A stretch of DNA of 64,000 nucleotides, taken from positions 35,050,201-35,114,200 of the forward strand of contig OY821771.1 in the NCBI GenBank assembly GCA_963682175.1, in the 5' to 3' direction. Below are positions 35,336-46,641 of the stretch, piece by piece. The DNA is from Triglochin maritima. Its lineage: Eukaryota > Streptophyta > Magnoliopsida > Alismatales > Juncaginaceae. The notes under the pieces are model-generated. The model was not told the DNA's origin. It did no database searches and saw only the letters and a program-made list of their open reading frames with translations. The translations under genes were made by a program, and so were the position numbers. Within the stretch, counting starts at the first letter, position 1, and each line of letters opens with the position of its first letter.

Positions 35336-37423
35336 TGTCTGGCGAAATGCCCGGATCAAATGAGGTAAGCGGGGAAAATAAAATCCGTTCCGGGCGTCTC
35401 AGCCAGACACCCCAGTTTTTTTTTTAAGTTTTTGTTAAATTAATTTTTTTCAGGTTCCGTTACAAGATTTCGGGGGTGATGAAGTAGATTACAGTGAGCT
35501 TTTTGATAGTAAACAAATATTTACGACAATCGAGGAAACTTGTAAATGGGCGAAACAAGTTGTCATAGGAGACAGATTTTTTTGGTTATATCATCATATA
35601 AATCAAAAGAAGATAACCGAACAGATTGTTACCTGAGTTGTGATCGCAGACATGAAATGACTTCTCGTGATACGAGTATTGCATTACGGAAGAACAGAAA
35701 AAGAAAAGGTTGCGGTTGTCGGTTTTTAGTAAAAATAGTCGAGCGACAGGATCATGATGGATGGGTCGTCGCTACTAATAGCACGCATGGGCAGCACAAC
35801 CAGGCGCTTGTCGTTTATCCTGAGGGTCACCGACAGATCAACGGCCTTAGTTCTGGGGCGAAACAAATTGCTCGTGATATGACTGAGGCACAAGTAAAAC
35901 CACGAAACATTTTGTCGGCAGTAAAACAGAAATTCTCTGATGATAATCCAAATCAGAGACACATTTATAACTTCAGAGAGTACATGAGGAGGACGAAATC
36001 TGAAGATAGAAATCCCACTCAGCAGTTTCTGCATCAGGCAGTGCAGTATCGGTACTTACATTGGATTATGGCCGATGCAAAAACTAATGTCATCACTCAC
36101 GCATTTTTGGCACAACCGACGTTAGTTCAGTTGTTGCGCACATATCCTTTCGTTATATGCCTGGATTCGACGTACAAAACAAATAAGTACATGATGCTTT
36201 TGTGTCGAGATGGTTGGGGTGGCTCAACAAACATGAATTTCCTCGTCGGTTATGCAATTTTGAAGGATGAGATCGAGTCTAGTTACCGGTGGGTGTTGGA
36301 GAAGTTGCGAGATATGTTATTGGAATTTGTTAGCCCGATTGCAATAATAACGGACCGGGAGATGAATCTGATGCGACCAGTGGCAGAAGTTTTTCCTGAG
36401 TCTGCTCATTTACTTTGCACCTGACATATCAACAAAGACGTGTACAACTACGCATACCACGTTTTCGGCATGGACAAGCAATCTGCAGAGACTTTCTGGC
36501 GTGGAAAGTGGATGAGAGTCGTGATTTCTGATTTACAGACAGATTATGATAAAACAGTGCGTAATATCAAGGATTCTTTTCAATCGTGGTCAGTGCTCAC
36601 GAAGTATGTGGAAGACACGTGGTTGGTGCATAAAGAAAAGTTTGTGTTGAATTGGACGAATAAAGTCCTTCATTTCGGGAACACTATGAATTGTAGGGTG
36701 GAAAGTGCTCATTCGGCTCTGAAAGAGTGGATCACTACATCGACTGCAACTCTCGACACTCTTTTCGTCCGCATGAACTCGGCTATTGAAATGCAGTTGA
36801 CGAATATTCAGAACTTTCTTGAAGGTTCGAGACGTCGAAATTTGGCAAACTACATAGGTCCTTTGTTTCAGCATATAAATGGTCGAGTTTCGCATCACTG
36901 TTTGTCATTATTGACTCAGGAGTTGAGGAGAATACATGACTTAAGCAATCAAGTTGAATATCGTTGTGGGTGTGCTTTTCTGACATCACATGAGATTTCT
37001 TGTGCATGTACCATGTACGAGTGTTTTGCGTCAGGTGATGAAATTTATTTAGAGCATATTCATCCATTCTGGAAAACACTTGTCATTGGATAATGAGTCT
37101 AAATGTCAGAGTTTGTGGATCAATCAGCACAAGATGTCGAGTATTTTCGGAAGCTTGTTGATGAGATTTCGGAAAGCAACCCTACAATAATTCGTAGTGC
37201 CTCTCGTATTTTATACGCACAGTTACACCCGTATCAATCGAACTATCAAGAACCTGTAGAAAATACTAAGGTACGAGGTCGACTTAGGGGAAAGTCGACA
37301 CGTCAGGACCCAAGTGCCTTCGAGTATGCTGAGCGAGGTCGTGGTCAGTCTTCCAGTAGTGAGAGCAGGGGTCGTGGTCGTTCTTCCAATTTGTCTCGAT
37401 CGTCCGTGAACACGGACACATGA
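35336..37423 (+). pseudogene. MULE transposase (mudrA-like), one nonsense codon and a frameshift
   Basis: Exon 1 starts at 35336 (MSGEMPGSNE), donor near 35365; exon 2 starts near 35456 (VPLQDFGGDEVDYSELFDSK). A frameshift lies in the T-run near 35578. The main frame (35546-36424) has a Cys/basic domain (CYLSCDRRHEM, KGCGCRFLVKIVE), then NPNQRHIYNFREYMRRTKSE, and the catalytic MULE domain. The first Asp is in VICLDSTYKTNKY, the second in IAIITDREMNLM. A TGA at 36422 replaces the Trp of the conserved CTWHINKD. The frame reopens to 37093 with the third residue in VESAHSALKEW and a SWIM-like CGCAFLTSHEISCACTM. Two stops at 37091-37096 precede an Arg/Gly/Ser-rich tail (to 37423). The DDE triad is complete, so the gene is only slightly decayed. 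Confidence 0.8.
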
Positions 37424-37540
37424 TCTGGTATGACGATATGTTTGTTGTTATTTAATATATATCACTAATCTAGAGGGATGAATAAACTATCTCCTCATTT
37501 TGTTGTTTTAATGAATTACCATTTCTCTATCTTACAGTGT

Positions 37541-37690
37541 CTGGACGGACTGACGTGGATAACTTCTCATATGGTGATAGACTGCCAGGAATCATTTTAC
37601 CATTTCTGGAGAGGTGGAATGACGTCCGTGCTGATGACAACTACGGATTTTGATGTGTTGCCGATGTCTTCCATGGTGGTCAAGACTAAA
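37541..37690 (+). pseudogene. OTU-like cysteine peptidase segment, N-terminal half
   Basis: After an AG acceptor at 37539 the frame reads VSGRTDVDNFSYGDRLPGII, LPFLERWNDVRADDNYGF, then (after a stop) CVADVFHGGQD. This corresponds to the GDGNCGFR region of OTU-type peptidases carried by PMD-associated plant transposons. The catalytic Cys of the DxNC motif reads Tyr here (DDNYGF), and stops follow. It would be spliced to the transposase tail ending near 37423. Identification is by motif memory and is moderately sure. Confidence 0.5.
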
Positions 37691-37712
37691 AGGAATGTGT
37701 TCTAAAAGTTTT

Positions 37713-39858
37713 ACTTTTATATGTCAATTATTATGAATTGGATGTGCAAATATTTTGTTCCTTGATTATGGTATTCGTCTTTTGGAACTGTTAAGGAAGA
37801 GGCATTTGGTCCTTAACCGTAGAGTTCTAAAAAAGGATTTACATAAATCAAAAGTTATTCACAATCATGGTAATTAACATGGAACAATAATTACCGAGAT
37901 AAGATTGTCGTGTTGGTCGTCGATTGTTGTAGCTCTACAAATAATTGACGACACGAGTATATAAAAGAGGAAAAGATTACTTTTATATATTGAATAAACA
38001 TAATAAGTAAAACATTATGGAATTGTGTTTCGTGTCATGAATGTTTTACTGTGTCTTGGATCCTAAGATATGAGACTTATATCTTTTCACTCAAGAAGTG
38101 CTTAATTTGATTATTGTCAAAAGTTATCAATGAGTGTAATGATAAATGCAATAGTTGGTTGAACATGACTTGTGCTGGAAACGATAGCTAGCCAAATGAT
38201 TATCATTGCCCCTCTTAATTGAGTGATGATATTAGTGAGCCCCTTGATAAAACAAAATTATAACGTTCACAATGCAACTTGAGTTAAGTTACATAGTTAT
38301 AATTAGCTTAGAGAGATCAATAAATGAATATAATACAAAGATAACACATTTCTACTTTGTATATATTCTTAATATCATGAGGCAACGGACGGACACAAGT
38401 GATGCACTTACATCACTAAATGGATTGTGTTTTGGTTCAGGTGGAACAAAGACATCTATGCTAATTGGGTAACTATACTGTGTAACTAGATACCGCTTAT
38501 AGTTTGAGATATTAAGTGTTTAATATCACTGCCAATTTGGCTTAGATCATCTTATAGGTCGCACCACAAAACTGGGAAACAATAGGCTTGATTTTAAGTT
38601 CATATGATGTGTCGCGTTTCATGTGAAAATAAGACACATGTGGTGAATGAATAAAATCAATATGTCATGAGAATTGACATAATTAGAATCATAATAAATT
38701 CATATGAGGTGTATATATTATGTGGTGTAATAATTTAATATTACATAGGATAATATATTACATAAGATGTGAATTTGCTAAAAAACCCCCAAAAGATTAA
38801 ATTTTGTTGGAAATAAATCCAAAATTTGAGAAAGGCAAAATAGGGGTCAAACATAGTGAACCGTTCAGGGTTCGGTCGACCAGGGTATCTTCGGATCGGT
38901 TAACCGAATAGGGAACGGGTAAGCATAATTGATTGACCAAAATTGTCTGGAGTGCCTGGACAATCGGGTTCGGTTAACCGAGTGTGAACGGTCAACCGAG
39001 AAAGAATATTTTCGGTAGACCGAAGGTGACACGATCATCCGATGACTATGCTCTAGGAGAAATTTTGGTTAGTCAACGGTCGACCGAAGAGAAAACGTGG
39101 TTTGCCCGAATTTTTCCAGAGAATTTTTCTCATGCGGATTCGGTCGACCGTCTAGCTCACGGTTCGCCAAAGACGTGTCAAAACCGAACAGTTCGGTTGA
39201 CCGAATAATTCTTGGTCGACCGAACAATGTGTTTTTGCCTTAATTATTAAGAGATTAATTAGATCATGAGTGAATTAATTCCAGATTTAATCAAAACGTT
39301 TTAGAGGATGCTTATGTGACAATTGGAGATTAATTTTAGGAGAGAATAAGCAAAAGATCATGACTAAGGAATAATTCTTGATAATGATGTTTTGGGAGCC
39401 TATAAAAGGACCTCTCCTCCTACTTGTTTATGTTAATGCAAAAATTCTCTCTCATTAATCTCTCCTCTAATCACCAAGAAAATCTATTATTAATTTTATG
39501 TTTTGGAGATAAAAATCTCAGAAGCTTAAAGAAGGGTTATTAGCTAGATTCTAAACCTAATTAGAGATTGATTGACTAGCTCCTTTCTCTCTAATCTTAT
39601 TTAAAGTTTGGTGAACACTCGGAGGCAAAATCGGCGGGTGATTCAACGGGCAACGCGACTCCGGATCTTCAAAAGGTTTTAGAGAACCTTTAGGTATGAT
39701 TCTTTCTTTGTGATTTATTTTAATATATGTAGGGTTACATGATATTAGAATAAACACAAAGTAATGTACATAAAATTGTTGAAAGTATGAAATCGATCAT
39801 GTATGCATGTATTAAATTTTTTAAAATATATACATACATATGGACACGAAATCCTACA
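37713..39858. mobile_element. Copia-type LTR-like insertion (solo LTR or relic)
   Basis: Separates the two halves of the OTU-like segment. It has LTR-like features: CCTATAAAAGGACC (about 39410), CGGATCTTCAAAAGGTTTTA near 39660, and a cluster of CGGTCGACCG-type palindromes (38860-39230) shared with the Copia LTRs at 45-46 kb. Boundaries are approximate; no target duplication was established. Confidence 0.45.
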
Positions 39859-39888
39859 AAGACAACTAGTTGTACGCCCGTCGTGCGA

Positions 39889-39945
39889 TTTCTAATGAGA
39901 TATGCGATTTCTAATGAGATATGCGATTTCTAATGAGATAGGTGC
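39889..39945 (+). repeat. 19-bp tandem triplication
   Basis: TGCGATTTCTAATGAGATA occurs three times head to tail, the last copy running into the resumed OTU-like coding sequence (NEIGAHPIYENVYYD). It probably arose at the insertion boundary. Confidence 0.8.
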
Positions 39946-40345
39946 ACATCCTATTTATGAGAACGTCTATTACGACAATGTGGTACAGACTCGTAAGAGA
40001 ATTGATTGGCGCGAAGGACCTTGTCACGATGATCACTATATGGAGGTTTGAGCCGACTTGTTCCCGATTGCTAATTTTTACAAGTGTGCGGTCATGTATT
40101 TCTCAGTGGGAATTGAAGGTTCGTTGTTCTCGTGTCTTACTGTGCTACCTTGGGAGAGTCTGTCTGCCATGACGATGTCAGTCAGAGAGTTGGTCATTGC
40201 TCATTTAGGGAGTTTCAAACATTTATTCGCTTGGAATTAGCTATGAGATTCTCAGTACCTCCCATAACAACCATGTGGTTTCAAATGCGAGATGAGAGTA
40301 TTGTTGGATGGGAGGATGAGTACGAAAGTAGGAAAATACTCATAT
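39930..40345 (+). pseudogene. OTU-like segment, C-terminal half
   Basis: Resumes at IGAHPIYENVYYDNVVQTRK, then RIDWREGPCHDDHYMEV, ADLFPIANFYKCAVMYFSVG, LRELVIAHLGSFKH-like and, after a one-base shift, RFSVPPITTMWFQMRDESIV, GWEDEYESRKILI. These blocks match the distal part of OTU-like proteins linked to PMD elements. Stops and a frameshift are present. It ends facing the PMD gene on the other strand, with little or no gap. Confidence 0.5.
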
Positions 40346-41460
40346 ATCCAAGCCTGCAGCAGTGTAAGACAACTTGTAATGCCAGAACAATCAACAAGAC
40401 TCGCTATACCCAGCTGACGATACATATATGTCAACGTCGCTGACCCCCATGAGTACTGACCAATGGTATCTGACTCCCTCACCTCCAATAGGTCGCGTGG
40501 TCTGACTCTGCAACCGCTCTTGTCGACAAACAAGACACAACCTAGCAGTAAGAAGAGGTAGGCAGTCATCTGCGTATCCTCAGTCCGTGGTGGTCGTGCC
40601 TGTCTGCAATAGTCCTCCACAACATCGACAGTAACACCACTTCCACTCCAAAATGAGCTATCCCTCCCAAGACCATCTATGCTGACCCCCGAGCAACTCT
40701 GATACAAAACACTTCAACTCAAACGTCGGTGCCTGCGCACTGACCATACGACCCTCAACAGGAATGTGCAGAATCTGGAAGACGTCATGCAACATGATCG
40801 TCATCTCTCCGAATGGCAAGTGGAAAGTGTTGGTGTCAGGCTGCCACCGCTCCACGAATGCTGAAATCAACGACATGTCAAGGCAAGAGAACATGTTGTA
40901 GGGCAAGTAACCCAATCTGCTATCAGTAATGGTCATCCTCATATCATCAGGCATCACTGAACGTCAAGCCTGCAATGTAGTACATGCTCTGTCCCAATTA
41001 TGGCACTTCAGAACCTTCCGATCCTCGCCCTCCCAGATGCCTCTGGCAATGTGGCCACCAAAACTCGGAATGACGCTGCCATCTAAAGGGCCACCGTCAC
41101 GATCCAAGAATCGTCCTTAACCCTCTTTTTCTTCTTCTTCTTCTGAGTTCGGCCGTCTGCAGTGCACGAACTCGAATCACCGGTAACAAACCGGCCAACT
41201 CGACCCTTCCTAACGACCCACTCAGCTGAAATACTACAATGTATCTCCCGTCCTCCACCAAAGTGTTGCCTCCCCTCCTCCTGCGGCTCCAAGCCATATC
41301 GGTCCCAATCGTCACTCTCGTCGTGACTCCCCGCCTCATCTGAATCATCATCGTCGTCAAACGAATCCTCACGTGTCTCACATTGACGTAAAATATCTCT
41401 CTCCCTCCTAACTGAAGCAGAAATACCCCGTCTACGTGGATGACGAGGACCTGACTCATC
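40252..41460 (-). pseudogene. Plant mobile domain (PMD, MAIN-like) protein, broken
   Basis: The N-terminal part (41460-41083) is acidic and charged (DDDDDSDEAGSHDESDDWDR). About 41080-40985 reads the PMD entry region PSFGGHIARGIWEG, RKVLKCHNWDRAC. A TGA follows TTLQA, where the family has a Trp. Then RLGYLPYNMFSCLDMSLISA, FVERWQPDTNTFHLPFGEMT, IMLHDVFQILHIPVEGR. A frameshift near 40700 gives VSIDGLGRDSSFW, VEDYCRQARPPRTEDTQM, TAYLFLLLGCVLFVDKSG. PMD proteins (MAIN, MAIL1) act in silencing and genome stability in plants; transposon copies are common. The first exon(s) may lie across the solo LTR at 43.1-43.5 kb. Confidence 0.75.
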
Positions 41461-41946
41461 TGCTAAACTATGTATAACGCGTAAGGAAATTGATTTCCCT
41501 TTTCCTCCCTAGTAACCCGATGACTATTAATTCAATTTTAAAAATCAAATTTCATTAATGGATTTAAATTACTAAATTTACAAATTTAACGATCGATAAA
41601 TGAAACTAATTATTAACATAATAATCAATTTAACTAACAAATATAACTGATTATGATCAATTTAACTAATAATAACAAATAATCAAGGGTTTAACTAATT
41701 ACGCAATCAATGAAACTAATTATTAACTTACTAATCAATTTAACTAACAATTATAACTAATTATGATAAATTTAACTAATACTAACAATTAATCAAGGGA
41801 TTAGCTAATTACTCAATCATTAAACTAATTATTAACTTAATAATCAATTTATTTAGCAATTATCATAAATTATAATTAATTTTAAAAAAAATAAAAAAAA
41901 TTAGGTCAGGCGTCTCCCGCAGATGCCTGCCCGTAGGTGGGGGCGT

Positions 41947-43123
41947 TGATGCATTACGTACATTGCATCATATGTCTTTCATTTAGATTAATTTTATATC
42001 AACAAATGCTACTAAGGTATGTGTTTAGTCTTATTTACATAATACAAGGACCTGAATGCAAATTACCCATATCCCGAGCATAAACACGTGCAAAAGACTC
42101 ATTTATATCATAAAGACCGGTTCAAGATTATCAGGATTCAAATTGAAGTCCATTCAAGCATAAAAGCATTCAAAGACCTAATTACAAAAAGGTCAGGGAC
42201 TTAATTGCAAAAGCCGAGGACCCGACTGCAAATTACGAGTACCAAAGGATTATTTTGGAGAAGTTCTAAAGAAAAATCAATTTGGATCTCCAAATATATG
42301 AAGAAATTAACTCGGATCTCCAAAGATATGCAATAATTAATTCGGACGCGCAAAGGACAACTAAAACATGCCATAAACACACAGGAAAAATCCGGATCGA
42401 TTCCGAGCCAAAAAGGTGGTGATTCCGCCGCACCTCATGTACAAAATGCGGCGATTCCGCCGCACAAAAGTCGATCCGTGCGCTCAAATTTTTACCAATG
42501 CTGTATTGACGCGTGTACGTTCCTTTTATGTATTAGGATCCCCGGTTGAGGCTATAAATAAGGCTGAATCATGTATTGGAAGGGGCTCCTCTCTTCCTCT
42601 TCTTTTTAGCAATAAAATTCTGTTCTTTTATTTTGTGTTTTTAGTTTTATTTTGTAGTTTCTCTAGGATCCCTTCTCCTTCCCTCCATCCATGAGTTTCT
42701 AACTCTCTCCAAAAGGGTGGGGGTGACGGATTTAGGGTGATGAGAAGAAGAATGATGTTATTATTTTAATTTTGTGTTAGTATATTTTGATTACTTGAGT
42801 TTATGTTGAATCATTTATCATGTAATGCTTTATAACTAATGTGATTTATTATAAGTTTCAGATTTCTCTAAACAAAACCCGACATCTAAACCTCCACCCG
42901 CTGGACTCTCATCCATATTTGTTTTATTCTTAATTTGTTTCTTGTTGTTCTTGCTTTAGAAATTAAAAATCCAAAAATCTCAAACCAACCTTATTTCTTT
43001 TTCTTTCTTTCCTTAATCGAAAAATCACAAAAATAACAATATCTCTCCCTCCTTGTGTTCGACCCGTACTTGCCACGTCTTCATTGACGTCGTGCACTTG
43101 CGGTATAAATTTAATTCTCATCA
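41947..43123 (+). mobile_element. Solo LTR of Gypsy family A
   Basis: 1177 bp, related to the LTRs at 2625-3824 and 8745-9943 but in the opposite orientation and clearly more diverged. It starts TGATGCATTACG and ends AATTCTCATCA. The 5-bp duplication GGCGT is perfect (41942-41946 and 43124-43128). The sense strand has a TATA box GGCTATAAATAAGG at about 42550. Produced by recombination between two LTRs. Confidence 0.92.
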
Positions 43124-43469
43124 GGCGTCTGCAGGAGCCGCCTACCCATGGGTGAGGCGGCTCCGGCAGACGCCCCCACCTACGGGCAGGCGTCCGCGGG
43201 AGACGCCCTCGCGAACGGACTAGCGTCCGTGGGAGCCGCCCCTCTCGTCTCCCGCGGACGCCCGACCCAATTTTTTTTATTTAAAAATAATAATAATGAC
43301 TTCTTACCAGATTCGAGTGATCCAGGGCATCCGCTACCTCTTTTCCTAACCTTCGGGACATTGTTTCTGAGGAATATGAGAGTAATATGAAGAGAGAGTG
43401 GTGTAAGGAAAGTGAAATGAATAGTTATATAAAAAGAAATGTAGAATGGCAAAATGGTAATTCGTACGG
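43124..43469 (-). pseudogene. 5' coding end of the PMD-side gene of the MULE
   Basis: The minus strand reads NNVPKVRKRGSGCPGSLESG, KKSLLLFLNKKNWVGRPRET, then RGAAPTDASPFARASPADAC. The GC-rich part 43124-43260 consists of GGCGTCTCCCGCGGACGCC-like palindromic units; the same type of unit continues at 41905-41946 on the far side of the solo LTR, showing that it was one array before insertion. Start and splice sites are not certain. Confidence 0.4.
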
Positions 43470-43763
43470 GCAATTTAAGTAGTTTTACGGCGACGAATAG
43501 CAGTTCAGTAAAAATTTGGAACAATAATATAAACTTTCATTCTCGTTGCAAAAAAAAAATCAAACATGCTGTAGGCAAAAGTTGCAAACCTCAACATCTT
43601 GATACAACCAATTCGTCATGCATACGATGGTGCAACCAAACCTGGCCATAACACAATAAACCACTATCATCTAACCACAACAAAATGTTAGATTTAATAA
43701 CCTTACTTAATCTATTTTTTTATTATTAAAAAACTGATATAATTCATAATATCAACAAACTAT

Positions 43764-45031
43764 TGTTGGCTTTTAGGCTTAATCTATATTGATTTTGATA
43801 ATTAATTAAATTAATCTTAATCAATCAACTTAAACAATGAAAGTGAGCAAACATGATTTCATTCCTTGCATGCATACTTATATATTTGCAATCATCTTAA
43901 TAGGTTGATCATCATTCATAAAGAGAATGAGCATTGAGACGAAGACTCAAAAATGAAGACTTGTAATAAAAGTTTTGGACTAAAACTTGTAACTTTATAT
44001 TTATTGAGTCCATACGATTAAATGTAAACTTGAGCACTAGGATTTTGTCCTGACAAATTTCGGTCAACCGAACCCCTCACGGACAACCGAAATCATCTCA
44101 TCTGTAGTCGTTAGGTTGCTCTCTAGAAATGTCCAGTCAGACGACCGAAAGGCATTCAATCAACCGAATAACCTTAGACCGGTTTTTGATTTTACTCCAA
44201 CAGTCACATTTGAATTCTGCCTTAGAGTTCAAATTGACTCATCCATTTTTGGACGACCGAGCTTCTATCGGTCAACCAATTTCTTCTTGGCCTCGGCACG
44301 CAACAACTCTTTACACATGGCATTTGACCGTTGCACTTCAATGAACATTTGAGTCATAACTGTCAGCACAAAACCCGCACTAACTTTGATCATTTTAATA
44401 ACGGACAGTCTACCAAACTTGTGTAATCAGAGTCTAGCCATTCTTACTGTCCACCTTAGAACGGTGAACAAAACTTTAATTGGTTGAAATTAGAAATAGT
44501 TATTGGAAGTTGGTGATCAATGATTCGAATACTTGTCAGTCAGCTAAATGTTTTGTTATAACCAATCCAACCTTCATGTTTCGGACTACCGTTTTTCAAA
44601 TGGTCGACCGAACTTGTTCTAAGTTATACCCAAACTTTATTCACATCTTGCTACTCATTGGTCAAAATCTCATCAACTCTTCCAAATAGCTAGTAGTAGA
44701 GTTTGAAAGCTTATAAATGGGGTATCATACCTTTGTTTTGCACTTCTTGAACACTCATTATTTATCCATACTTTAGTGCCAAACTTTCTACATCTTATAG
44801 CTCTCATATTCCTACACTCAAAGTCAAACCTCTCCACTTGCATATGCATTAGAATCATATATCCAAGTGTGCTCAAGTTAGAGTGTTTTAGTTAGATTGT
44901 GATTCAACTTTCATATTCAAGAATCGTCAAGTTGTAAAGCTTCAAAGAATCTCCTTCTCGGGTTGTAAGAGGAGACATGAGCGAGGTGACGATTGTTCGT
45001 GAGGCTCAGTGTTGTAGAAGATGTTGATCTC
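43764..45031 (+). mobile_element. Diverged Copia LTR, left part (split by next element)
   Basis: Begins TGTTGGCTTTTAGGCTTAAT, the start of the Copia LTR at 45032 in diverged form. It keeps the same order of landmarks (AGACTCAA, AAGACTTGTAA, CGGTCAACCGAACC, TATAAATGGGG near 44710). The remainder continues at 50945-51132 after the inserted element, with GACCCGGAACGAAGATCG and AGAGGACTAGGACC. This was an older LTR of a related family. Confidence 0.7.
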
Positions 45032-46590
45032 TGTTGGCTTTTTGGCCTTAATCTACGTTTTGATGATTTAATCAACCTAATCTTAATTATAATCATGTAG
45101 AGTAGCACACATATTGCATTGCATGTATATTGATTTGTGCTAACCTCTACAGGTGATCAAGACTCAAGGAAGAAAGGAAAATCAAGTCAAGACATGTAAT
45201 CAAGCTCTTTTGAAGACATGTATTTTGTATTTTCTTTGAGTCTTAGGAACTTGTGTAAATTGAGCATACTTAAGCTAAAATCAACTTAAACACACACTAG
45301 GTTCCTTATAGAAGTCACACACGAAATTTCACATAATTTGGACTTCAATAGATCACCTAAACTTAGGCCGGAAAACACTAAACCTGAACACAAACTTCCT
45401 GCCCACTTTCGGTCGACCGATACAGACCGTTTGGTCGACCGGAGGATCAATTATCCTGTTTGTGTTTTCATTGCCCGGTTTCGTTCGACTGTGTATACTC
45501 TTTCGGTCGACCGTGTAAACTTATTTTTCCGACTGTTAGTTTTGTCGTATATACCCAACGGTCGTATTCGTATTAAACCAAAAATACCTCATATACTTTT
45601 TCATGTATCGGTCGACCGAGGACCTTGTTCGGTTGACCGAATGCTCGTCTCTTGACAAACCAAAATCTCCTGGAGGAAATTGGTCGATCACTAGACCTTC
45701 GCTCGATCGACCGAATAGATCATTGTTTGTCAACCCCAAAGTGTCTGGTGCAAATCGGTCGACCGAACCCTATTCGGTGTTCGACCGATCACTTAAGTGT
45801 ACCTGAGTCTTAGCGTTGGGCGGTCGACCGTTACTTAACCGGTCGACTGAACTAAGTTCAAAACTGCCAAACGGTCGACCGTTCAGACCGATCCGGTCGA
45901 CCGAATTAACTCAGAATTGGGTCCTGCGAGTTTCTGTTTTGTGTATCCTTCACCAACACTCACCCAATCAACCCCAATGGCTATATACTTTCTAATGCCT
46001 ATATAAAGAGTTGTAAAACACATTTTAACACAACTCTCCCACTACTACTTGTCCAATACGTTAGAGAGAAACTCCCAAGCTCAAATTTCCCCAATCACAC
46101 ACTCTAAGCCTAAATTCCACACCTTTGATCATAGTCAAACCATACTAGTGTGCTCAATATTTAGAGAGTGTTGTCCCACTCATTTGCTGTGCAAAGGAAG
46201 CAAGGGTCTTGGTGAAAGTCCAAGACACAAGTATAGACTTTGATGAGAGCCCGAAGTTATCATCTCGGATTGTGAGAGGAGGAGCCAAGCTCGGCGAGGG
46301 TTGTTCGCGAGTTTGAAGAATTGTAAAGGTGTTCTCTCCCGGCCCGGAACGGGGAGTGATTAGTGAAGTCGTGAGCGGAGCTCGGTGATCCGAGCAGAGC
46401 TTGCAAGAGAGGACTAGGACCCGGGTGGGGTGCCAAACCTCTATAAAAATCCCCCGAGTCCAACGTGGTTTACTTTACTTACTAGTCTTTGTTTTAAATT
46501 CCGCTGCATCATTATTTGACTTGTAAGTAGAGTTTGTTTAGGACTTAAAGTTATTAGAGATTGTGTACCCATAACCCACACGATCCTACA
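45032..46590 (+). repeat. 5' LTR of the Copia element, with CGGTCGACCG array
   Basis: 1559 bp. Between 45410 and 45904 the 10-bp palindrome CGGTCGACCG occurs seven times exactly and about six times with one or two changes. TATA-like CCTATATAAAGAG lies near 46005. Confidence 0.9.
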
Positions 46591-46604
46591 TTTGGTATCA
46601 GAGT
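46591..46604 (+). other. Primer binding site (tRNA-iMet type)
   Basis: TTTGGTATCAGAG directly after the 5' LTR; TGGTATCAGAG is the standard Copia primer site complementary to initiator tRNA-Met. Confidence 0.8.
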
Positions 46605-46641
46605 TTGTTAGCTAATTTCATTACTTAACCGTAATTTTAGC

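Larger units (their letters stand above)
35181..43505. mobile_element. Composite MULE with transposase, OTU-like and PMD genes
   Basis: The left end (35181-35219, GAATCATTGTTCCGTCGCTG, GAAAATTACTTAAATCGCC) and the inverted right end (43505-43470, GAACTGCTATTCGTCGCCGT, AAAACTACTTAAATTGCC) match over about 39 bp. The same end occurs at 55906-55944 in another copy. Inside, in order: MULE transposase (+), OTU-like segment (+), PMD gene (-, convergent). A Copia-like relic (about 37.7-39.86 kb) and a Gypsy solo LTR (41947-43123) are later insertions. I could not fix a target duplication. The inferred pre-insertion length is about 5 kb. Confidence 0.65.

Noticed and set aside
35300..35360. 35336 ATG as part of a separate small gene
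   Set aside because: The other copy (55793) shows the same exon joined to the same transposase exon 2, so it is exon 1 of the MULE transposase.
44116..44352. Overlapping plus-strand frames of 71-78 codons
   Set aside because: They lie in a diverged Copia LTR and are not conserved in the related LTRs.
45410..45904. CGGTCGACCG repeats as a CRISPR or bacterial operator array
   Set aside because: Palindromes are within a Copia LTR and repeated in its partner LTR; spacing is irregular.
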